Below are positions 23,113-35,725 of a stretch of DNA of 64,000 nucleotides, one piece after another (positions within the stretch are counted from its first letter, which is position 1; every line of letters starts with the position of its first letter). Below the pieces are notes generated by a model. It made no database searches. It was not told the DNA's origin and saw only the letters and a program-made list of their open reading frames with translations. Where the stretch lies: NCBI GenBank assembly GCA_037043015.1, contig CM073321.1, positions 39,886,420 to 39,950,419 on the forward strand, written 5' to 3'. The position numbers and the translations under genes are program-made. This DNA is from Bryum argenteum (Eukaryota > Streptophyta > Bryopsida > Bryales > Bryaceae).

Positions 23113-24337
23113 ACTTGGTGTCCATTTCAAAATTACTCCGGTCTTTATATTAATCAATTGGAAGTCCGGCTTAGAAACTCCACGGTGCACAAACTTTCCC
23201 CCATATTATACTATAATTTGAATGGAAACTTTAAGATTCATAACTTTCTAAGTTATTTGTGTACAAAAAAACATCAATCTAAAACCTCTCAATTTCATTT
23301 TGAGAGGATTATTAACTCTCAAAATAATGAATATGGTGTTAAGAATCCAAGTGCTGAGTTGTTGCCTTGTTGGCATCCTAGATGGATGTTGGTTGGATGA
23401 CTAAGGTATCTATAGGCCCTGACATTACCAGATGTATCGTAGATTCAACGACCATAATCTTCCGTTATCACATTAGAAGATCTACTTTGTACACAAACTT
23501 TGAATATAACAGAGAACGCCTAATTGACGGAAGCTGGAAAAAATCAAACAAACACAGCCCCATGTCACTGTGAAGGTTTTGTGCGTGATGGGTGACTAGT
23601 GCAAAGAAATAGAAGTTGGAGAAACTTGGTTATTATTATCTTTGAAAGGAGATTAAAATTGCCCTTGGCAGTGACAAATTGCAAGATTTCAAAATGCATG
23701 TGTATCGAGAAGTTCAACTAGTAAAGAAGGTCCATTTTTAAATCTCCAATCTGAATATATCAATACTTCATGATCTTGGAACTATTGCATATTTCTTGTG
23801 CAGATACATTGAACTAACAAAAGTGTATTGTAATCATGTACATCAATCGTAGGAAAAAGAAGACTATGATGGTGATTGATGTCTGAACACGTGCAGTGGT
23901 ACGACTTATTACTCAAGATTGATCAAGTGGAAGCAAAGAAGCAATCCCTTTTGACCTTATCCTCGTCAGCTTTGGTTCCTCGACAATAAAACTTCTCTAA
24001 AATCTACAAAATTCACGAATATGAGCACTTAGGCTGACGCATTTGTTGGTTGGTGTGATGTAGCATCGGCACTCTTGCATTTACTCAGAATATGCAAAAA
24101 CTTGCATAGCCAAGTGGTTGTAGACATTCCTTTGGCCGCTAATATAAGAGAGAGTGCACTACGTTTGAAATTAATGGGATGCATATCATTCTTTCTCCAA
24201 TTTGATCTTCGTTCAAACAATAATAAGCTTGTACGAGTGGCCCCTTGCAAGTACTTTAGCTTCTGCCGAGTACGGTGAGCAGGCACCACGAGTGATCACC
24301 TGAAGTCTCCGATTATCAGAGTTTCCAGTAGAGAGAG
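23113..24337. other. Non-coding stretch with one arm of a direct repeat
   Basis: No gene supported. The segment at about 23800-23930 is repeated, roughly 85% alike, at about 24367-24500; both start at GTGCA(G/T)ATACATTGAACTA. Confidence 0.6.
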
Positions 24338-27300
24338 CTAAGAGAGCATTGAATTGCATATCATTCTTGTGCATATACATTGAACTAACAAAAGTGTATT
24401 GTAATCATGTAGATTAATTGTAAAAAGGAGAAGACTGTGATGGTGATTGATGTCTGCACACCTGCAGTGGTACAACTTGTTACTCAATTGATTAATTGAG
24501 TAATGAAGCTCAGATGCAAGTTCATCCAGGCCATCTTCATCAGCAATTTCGAGCACTTCTACTGTGCTTTGAACAGCACGTGTGACTTCTTCAGTCGTTT
24601 TTCTTGGAACCCAACGGTTGCAGATGCGGTCACACCGTCACACCTAGTCATCCCCTCCTGAGTATAAGCTCGCGAACTCGAGTTGAGTGCTCTTTGTCTT
24701 CGGACGAAAATTGCAGCTTCTACATTAGGAGAAGATGTATCCTGGTGAAGTGTTTCTAATTCTTGGGCATGGAATATATGGGCAATTATCCTGTACCAAT
24801 GCTTAAATGTTTGCAGTAGAGGACTTTCTTTTGTCAATCCTCTTGTGTATTGTGTATGTCTTTGGTAAGCTGCTTTTGCTGCATGGTGACTGAATTCCAT
24901 TTTTTGGCATGACCAAACTGATACACTTCCATATTTTTCAACGAACCATGGCGTATGCTTTACCATTACATGCTGCAAGTGATTGCAACACACAATTAGT
25001 TATTTTAATGATACACATGCAGACAACTACATGCACATAAGCTATATTCTGTAATAAAAATAAGAGCTTACCATGTAATGGGTCACATGCTGCTCCCCAA
25101 ATGCTTTTATGTAGAGTTCGCTCCAATTTTCAATCATACCGCTGTATTGATCAGGAGTGAGAGTCAAGCATATGAAATATGGGCTTAGATCTTTTAGCGC
25201 CTTCCAAAAAGCAACTTGATTCGTCTACTAGTTCCATTGTTAGGGAAGTCTCGTTCAGCGTTGACTAGATCCTTCCAAACCCCGATCACTGCTCTCTAGC
25301 AAGGCATTTGCTTTGAAAATTTTAGCAACTTGGGATCCACTGAGAGATGGTTTTTTGGAAACAAAATTACTCTTCTTGGAGAGATTAGCATCTTTCATGA
25401 TCTTTACTTCTCCCCCATGAGCACCTATAGATGATGAAGCTTTTTCCATGCTGGAAATTGTCTCGGCTTATTGTAGCTTGTCCCGAATGGTCCATGCATA
25501 CATAAAGTGTAAGTGGCATAACTTCTCGATTATTTTGTTGCTAGCGTGTAACGTACAAATGTGCACACAAGTCAAGGGGATAGCCAATATGGGTTTCCAT
25601 CTAGAATTGTCTACTGAAACTAGAGGTTCATCGTGGTGTTCCCTTGAAAACAGATCGCCATTCCAACTAGGCGATTGTCTTGTAATAGTTGATTTAGTCT
25701 TTGTGAAGCCTATTTCAGTTTCTATTGTTGGTTTCACTCGTTTTTTATTGCAATATATGCATGAGAACTTAGAGTTTACACCATGAGCTAATCCATACAT
25801 GCATTTTGAGGTTTTCATGTCTGCCGACATGTGCCACTCAACGCTAAAGCTGCCGACATTAGGAACTATCAATTGTTGTCCACTACCTTGTGCCTTGATG
25901 AGAGCTGGAATCTTAGTTTTAGAGAATACCCAACTGAGAACTTGGTGTGATTCCTTTATAACTTGAAATGAAGCAATCGAGAAGATCATTCTCTCTCTCC
26001 GATTGTATAGCAATGTATCGGGGATCTTTGGAGCTAATCGAACAATCAAGGGCACGATTCCTGATAGTTATACTTACTTGCTGTAACTTCTGGCCATGCA
26101 TAATTTTTGCTTCATCCAATTTGAGGACGAATATCAATGGCTCTCCATTAAGTTCTGCAACATGTCCACAATTCAATCAATACGAATTAAAAGCTGATGG
26201 ATATGATCATTGTTAGTAAGAGGAGATTAAATATAAGCACTCACTACATTTCTGAAGAAAAGATGGATGGAAGATTAAAATAAGTGTCGTAAACATCACC
26301 ACAGTCAAGGTATCATAAAAATCCTGTCAAAGAATGTGCATGTGTTGTGTCACCAATTGAGCATTTACCCAAAATGGACAAGAAAAGAGGGTAAGGAACG
26401 AAAGTAAAGAGAGAAAAGAGAGAGTAAAGAGAGTAAAGAGGGTAAAGAATAAAGAGAGTAAAGATGGTAAAGAGTACATATTGTATAGAAATCATGGGCA
26501 TTGGTTCATCGAAATATATGTACCTGCTGGAGTAAACTTGTACAACCACACCATCGTTATTTGAAGAGATTCCACGTCAACAAAAAAGGAATTCATGTTT
26601 GTAAGGGCCATTGTTATTGGCTCTTGTTTCTTAGCTTTTGGATGTGCTGGGATGACGAGTTTATCATTAATTGAGTAGTAATCTCCAATGAGATCAGTTA
26701 AGTGCAAGTTCAGCTCAGTACGAAGAGTAGCAACTTGATGGGGGTTCGGCAAGCATCCTATCCGCAATCCTTTTCCTGTTGATTGCATTCCAATTTTGAC
26801 TCTCTTATATATTGCACTGTAGCCTGTAAGTGTCACTCCTCCTCGATCACATGTTTCCAGGATATCATGCGGTCTTACTTGCAATCCGACTGCCTCCAAA
26901 TATTGGTTTGCCATCTTTATTCCAACTGTAGCCAATTTTGGAGTAGATTGGAGCATACTTGAGACCTCAGTTGTTGTCAATAAACTGCCAAAAACAATGC
27001 TATTTTGCACTTGACTGTCGAAGTCACCAGCCAACCTCCTTTGTGAGGTACCTGACTCCGCATTTTCAGCAGCATGACGTTGTTGCATGGACCACAATCG
27101 AGCACAGAGTTGGTCCCGTCTACTTTCCAATTTTGTTATTGTACGACCAAGTTCAGCTTTACATGCCTTTAAATTAGCACATGCATTTAAGTTATCTGTC
27201 TACAAAGTTGTAAGACAAGCTCTCCACATGCCAATTTGCGTCTGCAATTGCTGTACATTTGATCCAACAATGCTCTGTATATATCCCAACAATCCATTAT

Positions 27301-27546
27301 CTCCTTCCGCGACAAACTCTAGAAATTCTTTTGTTGAACTAAACTTTGGCCGCTTGCCACTTCGAGGATCTAACAGATAAATAGATCCGTCAAGCTACAA
27401 ATCAAGATTTGTGTGTCCAAGTTTCCATTTCTTTGCGAAGGTAGCTCGGGCAGGTTGTTCATGTATAAATCTACCTCGAATGATGGCAGGGGCGTACTTC
27501 GCTTGGATTGTTGCAGTAACTTTATACCCAACAGATTCGCTCTCCA
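24338..27546 (-). pseudogene. Unrecognised transposase-like gene, several exons
   Basis: From an ATG at 27546 a broken frame runs leftward. The first large exon (about 27546-26520) contains a basic region (RGRFIHEQPARATF) and a helical domain with Gln- and Leu-rich stretches. Middle exons (26176-25470) contain a CIYC motif, LAHGVNSKF, and a hydrophobic helix around TCVHICTLHASNK. The last part (25130-24480) has YIKAFGEQHVTHYM, HTPWFVEKYGS and, after a frameshift, CDRICNRWVPRK. The His-rich C-terminal pattern resembles RNase H-type transposases of multicopy eukaryotic elements, but I cannot name the family. In-frame TAG stops lie at 27200 and 27395; frameshifts occur near 25925 and 24620. Exon borders in the middle are uncertain, and the 3' end overlaps one arm of a direct repeat. 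Confidence 0.45.
26393..26478. repeat. GTAAAGAGA-type microsatellite
   Basis: Purine-rich imperfect repeat of (G)TAAAGAGA/GGTAAAGA words, within the presumed intron of the gene around it. Confidence 0.8.
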
Positions 27547-28604
27547 TCGCAAGTACAGTACTTCGGCACTACTTTCCCAGTTGGCCGTCATAGTAGCGGG
27601 CGGAGTTATGTGGGATGAGATTTAAGTCCTTCATTTTGACGTAATCAAAGGCGACGGATCGCTCCACACTGTGAGAGCATGTTAGGATCCCAAGCTTTTT
27701 ATAGTGCTCCGTAGCGACGGCTGGGGCACATTCGGAGTCTTCACGTTTGTTGCATTCAAGCTGTACCAATCGCCAACAAATCAGCATGAGATTAACATTC
27801 ACCGAACACGTGACTGATACAAACCAACAATATTGACAGTCTGCAGACTTCGTTGCTTCAAATTGAAAGACTTTACATGCACAAGGAAAAATATTGAGAA
27901 ACAAAAGTGACATGATGGAGACAACATGATGTGGAGACTACAGAACCAGGTAGAGTCAAAGTGAATGCTCCATATCGAGGTGGAGTAGACACAAATCAAT
28001 CGAGTAATGAATATATACATAAAATAAGTCCTATTTGATTTAGATTGTGCCTTGATAGCTTTGATTTAGCTTGTCCTTGCCACGCTTTCACATTAACCAG
28101 GCCCTTGAGTTCACGGAGGAGCGCCACGACGTGGGGAGCACTATAGACGCCAAGGAATGGGTGACGACATCGTTCATGTCATCAAACGACGACCTTTGAA
28201 TGGAGAGCGTTTTCCTGCAGATTGACAAGAGTGTAAGGAATCCTGCAACTCAACTCCACAAATTCAATTATCACATGCATGGGGCCAGTTCATGGATATT
28301 CAATTCAACAAAAACATAATGCAAAATACCTGCGATCAAAGTGCGGGTCTGCGACTCTACGGGACATCAAGATCGAGTCCGCAAAGAAAAAGATAGAAGA
28401 AGTCGTTTGCCAAAAAGAGGTCGAAAAGGAGTCTCATGTTGAAACATTTGGGCGCTCATTTTTGGCGCCAACTTTCCAGAATTCCATGCAACGAGGCATG
28501 AGAGAAACCAGCCGGTTGTTGTCAATCGTTGGATGGAATCCCCATGGGTCGTCAGCTTGCCATCATTACACTTCATGGTCCCCTCCCGCGCAAACTGGAC
28601 GTAA

Positions 28605-30386
28605 TTATTGGGCCCAATTATTGGCCTCCTTCGTCTTCGATCCAGGCCGCGAAGTGAACTCCTCGTCACTCTTTGGCTTTCCGATCGCAGGTCGGAGTAT
28701 TCCTCTCTGCAGGATTTTTGTGTCCCTAGAGAGTATGGAAGCTGAGGTGTCTAGCAATGCTTCCCCGATCTCCAGAATTTCTACCATTTCCTCAGGGATG
28801 ATGAGGAGAATTTCAGGGTGTCGGGAGATCACCGTGAATGCCTCTGTGTCAGGAGAGTCTGACAACGGAATCACATGCCGTCCTTGCTGAGATTCGGGCA
28901 CCACTTGCTCTTGTCCGGGATCCTGGACTCTAAGTCTCATGCCTCCCTTTAGTTGGATCGTGGCCTCAAAAGTGGGAGCAAGGCTTTCATCCATGGCGAC
29001 CACAATCTTGTGCCGTGGGTTGGGCAAGGGGAACTGTGCGGGGTTCTCTTTCTCCATTATCTTGGCAACCCTTTCCTCCGAGGGAGATTCTGGTGCAGAC
29101 AGGATAACGTCTTGAGGAGGAATTCCATCCCCGAGATCCTCCACTTTCTTTTGGCCTCCACCTGCAGCAGGTTGTAGGGATCCGGATTTCGAGTTGTGCC
29201 GTCTCCCGATTCACAGTTACTCCTGTGGCCGGTTCCTCTTGCGCCACCGGGTTGGCTAACTTGTCCTCCTCTACCTGGATTATCTCGGGTACTCCGGAAT
29301 CGGCCAAGGTAGGCAGGACTACCACGGCCTCAGGTTGTGGTGCCTCTTCCGGAAAAGTCCTGGCCATCTCTTCGATGAGCGTCCGCATCTCTTGGAGTGC
29401 GCCCTCCACCCGCTCCGTGGCCTTCTTTATAAAGGCGGCTATTGTGGTCGGTACATCTAAGCCGGAGGACTGGAACTGCGCATCGAAGAGCTGCGCCTTG
29501 AGTTGGGCTTCTCCTGGTGCGTACAAGAATTCTTGTAGCCCGAACACATGTGCTTGGGCGTACCCCTACTGCTCGGATAACTCAGCCTCTAGCCAAGGTT
29601 GTCATATCGAGCGTGTTGAGGTGATCGGGCGGGCAAACTGGGCGGACAAGTTGTCTTAGGCAAGTGGCGTGCTTGCGCGGTTTGACTCTCTTTAAAGTTG
29701 TCATATCGAGCGTGTTGAGGTGATCAAGCGGGCAAACTAGGCGGAGAAGTTGTTCCAGGCGGGCAGCCCGCCTGCCCAATTTGACAACCTTGCCTCCAAC
29801 TTTTGATATGCCTACCTTGTCTCAAGATGATGAGGAATCTATTGTTAACGCTCGCGCGGAGTGTCTCAGTCTCCTATATTAGCGCTCGGACCATCTCCGG
29901 GTGTCGGTCGATGTGGTTGGTCTAGAGTGCTACTTCCACCCCTCGCATAGACTTGTGCATCTAGGCGTGTTCGTGCACGCACATCTGCAAGGCCTGTGCG
30001 CTGGATTGCAGTGGGTCATGTTCCGTAATCCGGAAAGGAGGAAGTGGCAGAATGGGATCGTACTCCGGCCTCCTTCGCAGCGTGAAGTCGTCCCACGCTG
30101 GCAGTCCTGGCACAGTGGATGAAGCGGCACCGTCCTGTCCTTAGGTAGGATATGCCGGAGATGGTGGACCCACTTCCTCCTCCTCCGAATCTAAGGAATC
30201 CTCCATTTGCTGCTTTGATTTCCTCCTGGGAGCCTCATCCGTGGATGATGCAGCCTGTTGGTCTGGTGAATTTGGCCTTGCAGCAGGCTCGGGATGTTCT
30301 ATCTTAGTTACGAGTGCTGGCCGAGGAAGTGCACTGTCCACTCTAGGTTTGGTTAGTTCCTCCGGGTTTGAGGTTGGGGCTCTCAA
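28605..30386 (-). pseudogene. Unrecognised Pro/Glu-rich gene split by a MITE
   Basis: One minus-strand frame can be followed from about 30386 to 29150, across a 199-bp MITE, and then after a one-base shift near 29170 to about 28605. It encodes an acidic Pro-rich N-terminal region (DSLDSEEEEVGPP), a helical segment (VEGALQEMRTLIEEMARTFP) and a Glu/Val-rich tail. The mix of helical and disordered segments recalls retroelement Gag-like or tail ORFs of lower-plant genomes, but I do not recognise it. Five in-frame stops occur, at 29566, 29874, 29922, 29961 (all TAG) and 30141 (TAA), each explicable as CAG or CAA changed by C-to-T. No clear ATG starts it. Confidence 0.4.
29594..29792. mobile_element. 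hAT-type MITE, 199 bp
   Basis: Bounded by 11-bp inverted repeats, CAAGGTTGTCA at the left and its complement TGACAACCTTG at the right, with 8-bp flanks CCTCTAGC and CCTCCAAC that match at six of eight positions; both mismatches are transitions. Eight-base duplications and CA(G/A)GG ends are hallmarks of hAT elements. Inside, a segment starting AGGTTGTCATATCGAGCG is repeated at 29595 and 29695. The ends differ by one base from the CAGGGTTGTCA at 45941, the left end of the hAT element in this window, which suggests that family mobilises it. It interrupts the gene around it. Confidence 0.8.
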
Positions 30387-30763
30387 ACTCGGAGTCTCCC
30401 TTCAACACGTAATTCATTATAATGGGAATATATACACAAAATGGTAAATACAACTTAGAGTAATACAATCGCACTTAGACTGCGCCAAGCCAAGTACATT
30501 ACCAAATAATGAAAGTTTATCAAAATGGAGAGAAGTATTCTCAAAATAAAAAGCACGTTTTATCAATATAACAGACTATTTTCAAAAAAAAAGGCAAAGT
30601 ACTGATTATACAAAACTATACAAAAACAAAAAGAAGAATTAATTCCAAATACAAACACTGATTAAAATAAATTTACTAAAGGAGAAAATTTTATTGATGG
30701 AAAAATCCAGAAAACAAATTATTGGTGTAATTGTAGACCTCCTGAAGTGAAGCCGAGTAAAAT
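30387..30763. other. AT-rich non-coding stretch
   Basis: No gene seen; AT-rich sequence between two minus-strand coding remnants. Confidence 0.5.
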
Positions 30764-31246
30764 CTAAATCGATCTACGTGGACGTGCATCACCAAAAGCG
30801 TCATTTCTGTGTCGCTTCCAAACAACTCGGGGATAGTCTCCTCCAGAGGAGAGTCCCACACGGGCGATTGTAGTACGCAAAGGATCATTTAGCTTGATAG
30901 GAGCTAAATCGCAAGGTACATCCAGGTCCGTGGAATGAATTGGGGTGTCACTAATCCGTGCCATGGTGCCTGTCGTCTTAACCGGGATGTCATCACATGA
31001 AGCCGCCACAATTCGATTCGGTACATTGACATAACTATTAACGACACCATCATTATCATCATTCATGACCTCCTTAGTGTAGTCTACAACGGATGCGTCG
31101 TCTTGAGCAGGATATATGTACCGCCCTCGCTGCAACTCCGAGAGTGTCCTTGGCCCCTCACTATTGTAAGAAGGATCTGACATCGTAGAGGGACCAATTA
31201 GAGGAATATCATCCAAGGAAGCACTTTGTTGTCAATCGCTGAACAC
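30764..31246 (-). pseudogene. Probable 3' exon of ParB/methylase-like copy 2
   Basis: An exon with acceptor ATTCAG (31247-31248), open to a TAG near 30764 apart from a TGA at 31232-31234. It encodes an acidic, probably disordered segment (DDASVVDYTKEVMNDD...) and a basic end (VVWKRHRNDAFGDARPRR). It lies on the same strand and on the far side of the retrotransposon from the methylase-like exon at 43127-44311, so it may be the C-terminal tail of that gene. No sequence similarity to the tail of copy 1 is visible, so the link rests on position only. Confidence 0.35.
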
Positions 31247-31513
31247 CTGAATATCATATAAACAAATACTAAGTCTATAAAAGGCATTTTCATGGTAGAC
31301 TCACTAGAACTACTGAAAGTGGCAATTTGCAAATCCATGACTAGGAAATGGAGATAATCTAACGAGGCATTAGAACCCAAGCATTGCAATTCAGCTATAG
31401 TCAAGCAAAATGCAAAAAAAGGAGCGTCGGCTTTAAGATTACTACAAAGATTAAACATGATACAAGCAAAGCAATTATATGAGCAGATGCTCATCAACCA
31501 GTCAAACAGAAAT

Positions 31514-32124
31514 TTAGGGGCACTTTTTGGAGGCGGTACCTAACAGTTTCAGCTTGGAAACTCGTCTAGACCAGGAGTAACCAGTGAGGTCGACAGTAGG
31601 TCGACTTTTCTACCACGTAGAAATCTACTCACTGGATATCTTAGAAACACACAAGTAAGACTTAGATCAACAAGGACTCGCTAAGTCGACTTTACTCTTA
31701 GTCGAGTTCTGGATACTCTCATAACCTCGGATTACTACAACAACCAACTAGACTAGACACACTCGACTAGTCGAGTTGATCACAAGCAAAAAACAAAGTA
31801 TGACAATAAGAGGCGGCTGCTTGGGAGAAAGAGCAAAACATCAGTTATTATTAAAAGCAACCCCCTTCCACTCGAGGAAGGGATATATATAGTCCTAGGT
31901 CTGACAGGGTTGTCAGGCCTAGTCTACCTGATCTGGTCGGGTCGACCCTGTCAGTCGACCTGCAGTGTCGGCTGACTGGTCGGCTGCTTAAGTCGGGTAT
32001 CGACTGCTATTTCTTCCAACTTTATCCTCGATATCAACCGGGTATCTAATATCAATCGAGTGTCGACGTAGCCAAAGTTAACCTAAGGGAATATTTGGAG
32101 AATATTCGGTTAACATCGAACTCC
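31514..32124 (-). repeat. 3' LTR (left copy)
   Basis: Matches 42516-43126. Minus-strand start reads GGAGTTCGATGTTAACC after a purine-rich AGAAGGAG tract (candidate polypurine tract, about 32121-32128). The plus-strand edge lacks the TG present at the right copy (TTTAGG against TGTTAGG), so the terminus has changed or been lost. Confidence 0.9.
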
Positions 32125-32622
32125 TTCTAAGCGAAGTACACCCCTGTGGACGAAACTAAGGACCTTCGCGGTGGGTCGGAGCAGATATCGGCCATAAGAT
32201 CGGTCGGTTCGGGAAAGCCTCAAAGTCCCGGGTCGGAGGGGGAGAGTTGGAGCTCATGGTTTGGTGATCTGTCGAGGAGGAAGTCGGAGGTGCCTTCAGC
32301 CTCCCCGTGGAAGGTGTCGCCGGTCTGTGGGCACGACGGTTTGTCGTCTCTTGGAAGGGGAAGTCGACCATGGTCGGATGAAGCACTCGGAAAGTCGACC
32401 ATGGGCGGGGCTCCTTGTCATCCGAGAGTGGAGACATGTGGTGTCGAACTGGGGGTGCCTGGGTACTATAAATCATGACCAAATTCTTCGGGCGGACATG
32501 AGCCTGGGGAGGCGGAGATAAGTCGATCATGTCCGTCGAGTACGCCCGCGGCTCCTCCTGTCAAAAGGTGGTGATCTTGAGGGATGGAAAGTCGTCCTGG
32601 AGCTCCATCAAGTCTTCGACTG

Positions 32623-35413
32623 TCAGGTAGTTGTCCTCTGGGTCGGACGGGCGAGGAGGTTTGGGGGACAGTGGGAAGAAGGGCCTTGTCGGGAGCGGTG
32701 ACAGGGGGCCGGTGTATGTAGATGTCGCGGTAGAGGAGCGGGCAAAAATGGGGCGACTGGTCGTGGTGTGGGGTGCCGATGTCGTACGGGATGAAGGGTT
32801 CGATGCAGCTGGGTCAGTTGCCGAAGGGCCACCTGTTGCTGCCGAGGTCGTTGTCCCGACAGAATGACCGGCTCCGCTTGCGCTGCTAGAGGCTGCTGTA
32901 CGTGGGCTGTGTCCGAGCCACCTGTACCTGTAGGCCCCCCATCACTCCCTCCGCCGCCAGTGCTGCCTCCGGAACTTCCAGTGCCGCCGTCGGAACTTCC
33001 TGGACCGTCCGATCGACCTAATGTGGCCGGTCCTCTTGTGTCGGGGTCGTCGGCCTCGTCCTCGGAATCATCGTCCGTGGGGTCGGGCTTCTTTGGGGTG
33101 ATCCTGCGAAATGTGGGAATGGCCTCTTCACTGGTGTCAGAGGTATCCTCGTACTCATCATCGCTAGTGCGTTGATTCTCCCAAGAAGTTGGGTCGGGAG
33201 CGTCGGGGTCGAGCTCGAGATCCTCGTTGTCCTGTTCAGGCTCGAGGATCGCCATGTTGTGTTCGGCCTGCAGGAGGTCAAGTTGCTTCTGGTAGCGAAG
33301 CATTTAGCCGCGATCCTGTCGAAGTTGGGCCTTCAAGTCCTCGATACACCGCCGGGCTGCCACTCGGTTTTTAAACTTCCGACGGCGGAGTTTATTGATC
33401 TGGGTGGCACGCGTCGCGGCGAGTGTCGACAATTCCGATTGCTCCTTCATCAGCTGGGCAACTTGGGCATCTGTTTGCTAGATCGCGGCCCTCTGGTCAA
33501 CAATGGTTTGTCGGGCATGGTCGGCTGCTGCCTGAAGGTCGCGCATTGTCTGTTCGTGAGTGTCGACCCTGACCTTGTGGCCCTGCAGCTGTTCTGTCTG
33601 CTGTTGGATTTGAGCTCGGAGGGTCGTGAGGTCGGCGTTGCGTTGATTGACTTCGGGAACGAGGTCATCCCGCATCTTCTTCAAGGACTCGAGATGGGTG
33701 TTGGAGTTGGCAAGCGACGTTTGGAGGCTCTGGATGGTGTCGAGGTGTGTCTGGACCGCCTTCTTATATTGGGTGACCTCCTGCGTGAGTAGGGCCTTCT
33801 CCTAATCTGCCTGGTCGATTTGTGTCTGGAAGACAGCGCAGCGTTTGTGGTAGTCGAGAACGTCTTGTCCGTTTGTCTTGTGAATCTCTTCCATGTATGT
33901 CAGCTAGTCCTTCATGACTACGAGGGCATTCGACGCGCCAACCACGCGGGCTTCGAGGGAGTCGGGAACCTGAGGGGTTTGAAGAGATACGAGAGGAGGT
34001 TGAGGAGGAGAGCTTGCAGGAACCGATACCTGAATGGGGGGTGGTTGTCGGAACAACGGTCGGTTCACCTGGGATTGGTGGATCGGAGCCGGGTTGACCA
34101 GGTCCGCTAAAGCCGGTAACGCATCAGTGCCTGTCAAGTGGGACTTCGCCGGGAAGTCGAGGAGTATCGATCGGGTGACGTCACTGGGACCAGCTGCAGC
34201 TCGCCTGATCTGTTCGAGTCGACCCGACCGTCGAAGGGGGGTAGTGAGTGTTGAGCGGGTCGGGTCGAAAGCGTCGAGTGTCGGGTCGGCAATGTCGGTG
34301 TGCTCAGGCCCGGATATAATACCTGTCCCGAGGATGCGTTTGCCCTGGCTCTGTGCCTAGGACGATGACTCTGAGGGGGCGCGCTTCCGGGAGGGTATCA
34401 ATGCGGAGGCCGTGCCGCGTGGGTGGTCAAGTGAGACCGCAAGAGGTGTCGGGCTGCCGAGAGAGAGGTGTCGAAAGGGGCGGCCGGACGTATAGCCGAG
34501 TTTGAGCATCGACGAACGCGATGGGGGGGCGATGTCACCCTTCGTGCAGCCTAATCCCCCATGGTACTTGATATAATTGGGACCGTTAAAGCCGTTAGCG
34601 CTGTTCTCCGTTGTGCAGCGCCGGTCTACTATCTGTTGTAAGGCGATCGGGAGGTGTTCGTAACCGACCGTGGTTGCAGGGAACCAGTGATCTAAGAGGT
34701 AGTCGAGTACCTCGGCTGATGAGCAGCTGGACGAGTTGGTCTGCTGGAGCCACTCGAAGTCGGTGCGGACCGCCAAAAACATCCAGGTGGCCCAATCCCA
34801 ACGCTCCTGCTGCTCAGCTAGCGTCTCCACTGAGCACATTAATGCCAGGGTCTCCTTGCTGATGTAAGTGAGTCGACGCTTAAAGTTGAGGCCGTCGATG
34901 AAGGCGTATAGTCGCGGGTGCAAGTCCCTGCGGGCCACCTTGCTGATTGTGTAGCCCTCGTTGCCGGGTCCGGTTAGGGAAAAATTGTCCCAGAGTCCGG
35001 CCCTCCACTCCTCCTGCGGTAGTTGGGTCCGGGTCGACCCAAATGGCAATTTCAGTTGCTCGTGGACTGTAGCAGCTGTGATCTCGACGAACTGATTGCG
35101 GACCTGGACCTCGATGGTGTTGCCAACGAAGGCCGCGGCGTTGATGGTGCCACTCCTCGATCAGCGGCATGCGGGGGGCATGGTTGGGGTGGTTCCACTG
35201 TAAGGTGGCGAAATCCTCAAAGCCAATGCTGCGCATAAAGGCTAGCTCCGAGGGGTTCACCAGCGCGTGCTTGTACCAAACGTCCATCCACTTCATGGGC
35301 TGGTTTGACAACGTCTTGTATCGGCCCGACCGCATCCGTAATGGCAGTGGTTCGGCGCTCGCCCAGGCCGCCATTTGCCTACGCAGCGGATCGGTCTGCT
35401 TCGACAATGGCAT
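32623..35413 (-). pseudogene. Extra ORF between integrase and 3' LTR
   Basis: Starts at ATG 35413 with a helical domain (VWYKHALVNPSELAFMRSIG), shifts frame once near 35155, then stays in one frame for about 2.5 kb: a globular part (RDLHPRLYAFIDGLNF), a Pro-rich linker, a coiled coil rich in Gln and Leu (about 33880-33310; DDLVPEVNQRNADLTTLRAQ), and an acidic Gly/Ser-rich tail. Tat/Athila-lineage elements often carry additional ORFs here whose role is unsettled. Five stops (34357, 33904, 33802, 33478 TAG; 33304 TAA) fall in this frame and all fit CAG or CAA with one C-to-T change. Function unknown; it may be structural. Confidence 0.6.
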
Positions 35414-35725
35414 TTGCGTGCGGGAGACCTGCGTCCAACAAACCCCAACACCGACTCTTCGGAAAACACGACGGCTGACAACCAAGTGGGTACGCTTACA
35501 GATCGCTCGAAACCCTAATGATCTGCTGCACACTCGCGAAAGCTCTCGTGTCTAACTATGTCCGCGCGCACTCTTATGTAGAAGTTGTAGTGAACTACTG
35601 CCGAGACGAACCGGATTGCGGCCGAGACTAATTGGTTCACTACTGAGACGGCCATTCTGAGGAAACGCTTGCGCAAACTTTTGCGCTTCACTGTTCTCAC
35701 TCCCGAGGCTACTGTTACTACTCGC

